Of a stretch of 9,852 bases of DNA, positions 6,108 to 9,852 are shown piece by piece. Positions within the stretch are counted from its first letter, which is position 1. Every line of letters starts with the position of its first letter. This stretch comes from Myxococcales bacterium (GTDB taxonomy: Bacteria > Myxococcota > Polyangia > Polyangiales > Polyangiaceae). Location of the stretch: positions 1 through 9,852 of the forward strand of contig JAGQIY010000039.1 of the NCBI GenBank assembly GCA_020430865.1. Reading direction: 5' to 3'. Below the pieces are notes generated by a model that ran no database searches, was not told the DNA's origin, and saw only the letters and a program-made list of their open reading frames with translations. A program made the position numbers and the translations under genes.

Positions 6108-7343
6108 ATGAGCAGCACGCGCAGCGAGAAGTGGGAGTTCTCCGGGTCGCAGGGCGATCGCCTTGCGGGCCTCCTCGAGCTACCTGCAGGCGAGGTCAAG
6201 GCGGTCGCGCTCTTCGCGCATTGCTTCACTTGCAGCAAGGACAGCTTCGCTGCCGCACGGATAGCAAGAGGTCTGGCTTCCCGCGGATTCGCCGTGCTGC
6301 GCTTCGACTTCACGGGTCTTGGAGCCAGCGACGGTGAGTTCGCCAACACCAACTTCTCGTCCAACGTCGAAGACCTGGTGTACGCCGCGAACGCGCTGAG
6401 CGAGCGGTTGAAGGCGCCTTCGTTGCTCGTGGGGCATAGCCTCGGCGGCACCGCGGCAATCGCCGCTGCCGGGCAGCTCTCCAGCGTCAAGGCAGTGGTC
6501 ACCATCAATGCGCCGCACGAACCCGCTCACGTCGAGCGCTACCTCGAGTCGGCCACGGCGGAGATCGAGGCGCGCGGAGAGGCTACGGTGCGTCTCGCGG
6601 GGCGGCCCTTCAAGATCAAGAAGCAGTTCCTCGAGGATATTTCAGCGCAGCGTATCGATCAGCACCTGAAGCAACTCGACGCCGCGCTCCTGGTGTTTCA
6701 CTCACCTGAAGACGAGACCGTCGGCATCGAGAACGCGCAGCAGGTCTATCAAGCCGCGCGGCACCCCAAGAGCTTCGTCTCGCTCGACGGCGCGGATCAC
6801 CTCTTGCACCGCAGGCAAGACGCCGAGTACGTGTCGGAGGTGCTGAGCGCCTGGGTGTCACGCTACGTCTCGCTGGGTGACTCGAGGCCCGAGCCGCTGC
6901 CTAAGCAGGTTCACGTCGCGCGTGCCCGAGCGCGGGAGCTACATCAGCCTTCGAAGCTGACCCTGGAGCTTCAGAGTGGCGATGACCGATTCCTCGCGGA
7001 TGAACCCGAGCAGCTCGGCGGTGCCGATCTGGGCCCTGCGCCCTACGACTACTTGCTGATGGCGCTGGGCGCGTGCACCACGATGACGGTGCGCCTCTAT
7101 GCGGACCACAAGGGGCTGCCTCTCGAGGACGTCCAAGTCGATCTGCGTCACGAGAAGGTCGACGCCAGCGAATGCCCGGACTGCCAGATGAAGACGGGCA
7201 AGATCGACAAGATCGAGCGCGAGATCCGTCTGACGGGCGATCTCACGGATGAGCAACGCACGCGCCTGCTGGAGATCGCGAACCGCTGCCCAGTGCACCG
7301 AACGCTTCACGCGGAGGTGTGGGAGGTCTCCACACTGGTCTAG
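6108..7343 (+). CDS. Bifunctional alpha/beta-hydrolase / OsmC-family fusion
   Basis: The 411-residue protein joins two domains. Residues about 8-255 are an alpha/beta hydrolase with the nucleophile elbow G109-H110-S111-L112-G113; probable acid Asp202 (SPEDETV) and His231 (GADH) complete a catalytic triad. Residues about 280-411 are an OsmC/Ohr-like domain with the two expected cysteines: Cys323 in ALGACTTMTVRLYA and Cys394 in ANRCPVHRTL. In the family these form the peroxidatic/resolving pair that reduces organic hydroperoxides. A further C356-xx-C359 pair lies in an insert. This fusion is a known architecture without a settled substrate; the hydrolase may release or process a compound that the OsmC domain detoxifies. 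An upstream in-frame start at 5970 overlaps doxX and gives an Arg-rich, unlikely extension, so ATG 6108 is preferred despite a weak ribosome site. Its neighbours doxX and lysR suggest an oxidative or quinone stress role. Confidence 0.92.
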   Translation: MSSTRSEKWEFSGSQGDRLAGLLELPAGEVKAVALFAHCFTCSKDSFAAARIARGLASRGFAVLRFDFTGLGASDGEFANTNFSSNVEDLVYAANALSERLKAPSLLVGHSLGGTAAIAAAGQLSSVKAVVTINAPHEPAHVERYLESATAEIEARGEATVRLAGRPFKIKKQFLEDISAQRIDQHLKQLDAALLVFHSPEDETVGIENAQQVYQAARHPKSFVSLDGADHLLHRRQDAEYVSEVLSAWVSRYVSLGDSRPEPLPKQVHVARARARELHQPSKLTLELQSGDDRFLADEPEQLGGADLGPAPYDYLLMALGACTTMTVRLYADHKGLPLEDVQVDLRHEKVDASECPDCQMKTGKIDKIEREIRLTGDLTDEQRTRLLEIANRCPVHRTLHAEVWEVSTLV

Positions 7344-7356
7344 CGAAGAGGGACCG

Positions 7357-7376
7357 GCCGGGCCTCAACGCCCGGC
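7357..7376. terminator. GC hairpin between convergent genes, possible terminator
   Basis: GCCGGGC (7357-7363) and GCCCGGC (7370-7376) form a perfect 7-bp stem with a CTCAAC loop. It contains the stop codon of the amidohydrolase gene and lies 13 bp after the hydrolase-OsmC stop. Neither strand has a T-run after it, so termination is only plausible. Confidence 0.4.
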
Positions 7377-9113
7377 GCGCACCAAGCGGCCCGGGAGGGC
7401 GCCGGTCAGCTGTCCGTCCCTTGCCACGACCTGCCCCGCGACCAGTGTCGCGCGGTAGCCCTCGGCGTCCTGCAGCAGACGCTTGCCGCCTGCGGGCAGA
7501 TCCGCCACCAGCCGCGGGCGCAGCAGGCGCAGCTTCTCGAAGTCGATCACGTTCAGGTCGGCACGTTGCCCTACGGCAATGTTACCGCGGTCCTTCAGAC
7601 CGACGAAGCGAGCCGTGTCCTGACACAGCTTGCGGATCACCTCCTCCAGCTCGAAGCCGCCTTCTTTGCGGTCCCGCGCCCAGTGCGTGAGCATGAACGT
7701 GGGAAAGCTGGCGTCGCAGATCGTGCCGACATGGGCGCCCCCGTCGCTCAACCCGGGGAGCGATAGCGGGTGATGCAGCATGGTGCTGACGTTGTTCAGA
7801 TCGAAATCGATGTAGTTGTAGAGCGGGAAGTACAGAAGCTCCTTGCCGTCGCTCTCGAGCAGCGCGTCGTAGACTGCCTCCAGGGAGTCTTTGCCCTGCT
7901 TGCGGGCCTCGTAGTACAGCGAGTCCTCGAGCTTGGGCTCGTAGTCCGGGTGCTCCCCGAGGCGGAACAGCTTCAGCGTGACGAACTCCAGGTTGGCGAG
8001 CAGCATGTCGGCGAGCGGCGGAATGGGGCTACCATCGCCGGCGACCTTCTCGTTCTTTTCCTTGAGGATCCGTGCTTTGAACTCCGGGTCGCGCATCGCC
8101 TTGACCCGCTCCTCGAGCGGCAGGTGGCTGATGGCCTTGTAGCTGGGGAACCCCATGAAGGGGTGAAAGGTGGCTTCCAGGCCCAGCAGCACGCCGATGG
8201 CTCGGGCGGCGACCTGCAAGTTGATCCTGATCCCTTGCTTCTCCGCGGCCTCGCAGCGCGCGATGATCTGGCGCCACTGGTTCGCCACGTTGTCGCGCTG
8301 CATGAGCGAGATGCTCATGTTGTGACCAGCGCCGGCCTTGGCCATGGCCTCGATCAGGTCGAACTCCCGATCGAAGCTCTCGTCGGACAGGTCGAAGTCG
8401 CTCACCGCCTGGAGCACGCCATAGTCGAAGTCGGTGAGCGCGCTGGCGATGCCTGCCAGCTCGCGCGCGCCAGCCTCGGAGGCGGGGGTGGCGGAGCCGT
8501 CCTTGGCTCGGTGGTTGTCGCTGCGCCCGGTGCTGAACCCGAAGGCTCCTGCCTTCACCGCGTCGGCGACCAGCGCCTTCATCTTGGCGATGTCCTCGTC
8601 GGTTGCGACCTCATTGGCCAGCGCGCGCTCGCCCATGACGTATACTCGCATCGCATCGTGGGTCGCCATCAGGCCGAAGTCGATTGCATGTGGAAAATCG
8701 ACTGCGCTCATGTATTCGGGGAAGCTCTCCCAGCCCCAGGGGATACCCTCTGCCAGCGCGGTTCCCGGGATGTCCTCGACGCCCTCCATGAGTTCTATCA
8801 GGCGCTTGCGATCGCTCTCCCGCACGGGGGCGAAGCCGACGCCGCAGCTACCCATCACCGCGGTGGTGACGCCGTGCAAGGACGATGGCGCGAGATCCGC
8901 GTCCCAGGAGACCTGGCCATCGTAGTGCGTGTGGATGTCCACGAAGCCAGGCGTCACGATGGCGCCCTCGGCGTCGATGGTCTCCTTCGCGCTGCCTGTG
9001 CATTCGCCGACCTCGACGATGCGTCCAGCCTTGATGCCGACGTTGGTCTTGCGGCGTGGCGCGCCGGTGCCATCGACGACGGTCCCACCCACGATCTTGA
9101 GATCGAAATCCAT
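7365..9113 (-). CDS. Amidohydrolase, N-acyl-D-amino-acid deacylase-like
   Basis: The 582-residue protein is an amidohydrolase-superfamily TIM-barrel enzyme with flanking beta-sandwich strands. The N-terminal strand is LKIVGGTVVDGTGAPRRKTNVGI. The metal site begins at TPGFVDIHTHYDGQ with His61 and His63. Cys90 in GSCGVGFAP corresponds to the bridging cysteine of D-aminoacylases. Asp457 in LSDGGAHVG is the catalytic aspartate. The C-terminal GNIAVGQRADLNVID segment is standard. In known relatives these enzymes remove acyl groups from N-acyl-D-amino acids; the exact substrate here is open. The two further His ligands of the Alcaligenes D-aminoacylase are not obvious: the matching segments read LQAVSDFD (near 234-241) and MSISLMQRD (266-274). 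This pattern recurs in a large uncharacterised branch as I recall it. No signal peptide is visible. The ATG at 9113 is followed directly by family sequence; no good ribosome site precedes it. Confidence 0.9.
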   Translation of the reverse strand: MDFDLKIVGGTVVDGTGAPRRKTNVGIKAGRIVEVGECTGSAKETIDAEGAIVTPGFVDIHTHYDGQVSWDADLAPSSLHGVTTAVMGSCGVGFAPVRESDRKRLIELMEGVEDIPGTALAEGIPWGWESFPEYMSAVDFPHAIDFGLMATHDAMRVYVMGERALANEVATDEDIAKMKALVADAVKAGAFGFSTGRSDNHRAKDGSATPASEAGARELAGIASALTDFDYGVLQAVSDFDLSDESFDREFDLIEAMAKAGAGHNMSISLMQRDNVANQWRQIIARCEAAEKQGIRINLQVAARAIGVLLGLEATFHPFMGFPSYKAISHLPLEERVKAMRDPEFKARILKEKNEKVAGDGSPIPPLADMLLANLEFVTLKLFRLGEHPDYEPKLEDSLYYEARKQGKDSLEAVYDALLESDGKELLYFPLYNYIDFDLNNVSTMLHHPLSLPGLSDGGAHVGTICDASFPTFMLTHWARDRKEGGFELEEVIRKLCQDTARFVGLKDRGNIAVGQRADLNVIDFEKLRLLRPRLVADLPAGGKRLLQDAEGYRATLVAGQVVARDGQLTGALPGRLVRAGR

Positions 9114-9224
9114 GGGGGGCGTTGTACCACGCGCGGCCGCGCGTCCGACGGCAGCCGCTTCTCTTTTCGCCGCACCTCCCCCCAGAAAAAATTTCGGACG
9201 CCGTGCGATTGGCTCAACCAGTTG

Positions 9225-9246
9225 GCAGGGCGACGGAAAGCCCTGC
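9225..9246 (-). other. Short hairpin downstream of methyltransferase gene
   Basis: GCAGGGC (9225-9231) and GCCCTGC (9240-9246) form a 7-bp stem with an 8-nt loop, starting 2 bp after the methyltransferase stop. There is no T-run on the minus strand after it. It may be a weak terminator or a 3'-end stabiliser. Confidence 0.35.
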
Positions 9247-9248
9247 GC

Positions 9249-9852
9249 TCACTCCCGTAGCCGTGCGTGAACGCGCAGTCGCACGTAGTCGAGCTGCCAG
9301 TGGTCGCCATGCCACAAGGTGGGACGACAGGCGTCCTCGACTTCGGCGTAGAAGTCATCGCCATCGTACCCAGCGACGACATCCGAGAGGAACATGCGCA
9401 CCCAGTTCCTCAGTCCGATGGTTCCGTCCTCGAGCTTGGTTGGTCGAGGCCACGAACGCGCCTGGCTGACGTCGAAGCCGTGGTGCTCGAGCAGTGAGGC
9501 GTACTCGCCGAGGCGTGGGAAGTACCAGCGCTGGCTCCAGTCGATGAGCTTGCCTCTCCGCGCAAGGGCGCGCTCGACCGCCTCACGGAGCGTCGCGATG
9601 TTGCCGTGCCCACCGAGCTCCGCGACGACGCGCCCGGTGTACGTCGCTCGGGAACGACTTGCGCCGAGCACCCGGGCCAGCTCGCTCACGACCCGCTCTG
9701 CCTCCGGGATCCAGTGTAGCGTGGCGTTGGAGATCACGGAGTCGACGTGGATGTCACCGAGCTCGCGAGCATCCAGCTGCCTCACATCGGCGTCCGGGCA
9801 ACGCGCGCGCGCCGCCTCGACCATCTTCGGGTCTGGGTCGATACCGAGCACC
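9249..9852 (-). CDS. SAM-dependent methyltransferase, C-terminal part (5' end outside window)
   Basis: About 201 codons are visible; the frame runs off the right edge, so the N-terminus and the glycine-rich motif I are missing. What remains begins at VLGIDPDPKMVEAAR, whose Asp would bind the ribose of S-adenosylmethionine. Motif II follows (DVRQLDARELGD), then a motif III-like segment (DSVISNATLHWIPE), then VSELARVL and VAELGGHGNIATL. The late segment includes WYFPRLGEYASLLEHHGFDV. The order and the ISNATLHWI and ELGGHGN motifs resemble trans-aconitate 2-methyltransferase and related class I enzymes, which act on small acids in the cytoplasm; the substrate cannot be fixed from this. The stretch GASRSRATYTGR between VL and VVAELGG is longer than the usual RPGGR turn. 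A 135-bp gap separates its end from the start of the amidohydrolase gene on the same strand. Confidence 0.85.
   Translation of the reverse strand, partial: VLGIDPDPKMVEAARARCPDADVRQLDARELGDIHVDSVISNATLHWIPEAERVVSELARVLGASRSRATYTGRVVAELGGHGNIATLREAVERALARRGKLIDWSQRWYFPRLGEYASLLEHHGFDVSQARSWPRPTKLEDGTIGLRNWVRMFLSDVVAGYDGDDFYAEVEDACRPTLWHGDHWQLDYVRLRVHARLRE

Noticed and set aside
9161..9200. GGGGGGAGG followed by a GTG on the minus strand upstream of the amidohydrolase
   Set aside because: It looks like a ribosome site and start, but the frame it opens is not that of the amidohydrolase and has no homology features.
7770..9260. A 496-codon open frame on the + strand, antisense to the amidohydrolase
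   Set aside because: It mirrors the codon pattern of the opposite strand, has no recognisable domain, and the minus-strand product has clear catalytic motifs. Long antisense frames are expected in GC-rich DNA.

Overview
The window is GC-rich throughout, and its genes end most codons in G or C. The gene style resembles a myxobacterium or relative (Myxococcota, perhaps Polyangiales): a Gly/Ser-linker Cys-rich lipoprotein, a multihaem cytochrome with an Asp/Ala tail, GTG starts, and many regulators and hydrolases with little operon structure. The taxonomic guess rests on these features alone. No rRNA, tRNA, CRISPR array, insertion sequence or phage gene is visible.

Layout, left to right. (1) The C-terminal part of a three-haem c-type cytochrome (+, entering from the left edge) converges on a secreted Cys-rich lipoprotein gene (-). 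(2) The lipoprotein gene diverges from a TetR-family regulator (+). A candidate operator lies between them, and a strong intrinsic terminator follows the regulator. (3) About 0.9 kb without a convincing gene contains two sizeable hairpins. (4) A tight two-gene unit (+) encodes a small putative DNA-binding protein with an AT-hook-like motif and a patatin-like lipid hydrolase. It converges on a LysR-type regulator (-). (5) The LysR gene diverges from a DoxX-family membrane protein (+), followed by a fused alpha/beta-hydrolase/OsmC protein (+). This block looks like a redox, quinone or peroxide stress module controlled by the LysR protein. (6) An N-acyl-D-amino-acid deacylase-like amidohydrolase (-) is followed, to its right, by the C-terminal part of a SAM-dependent methyltransferase (-) that runs off the right edge.

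The strongest functional links are the divergent lysR/doxX pair with the downstream hydrolase-OsmC fusion, and the 15-bp spacing of the AT-hook-like protein and the patatin. I see no clear new multi-gene system. The least explained parts are the AT-hook-like/patatin pair and the structured gene-free stretch before it.
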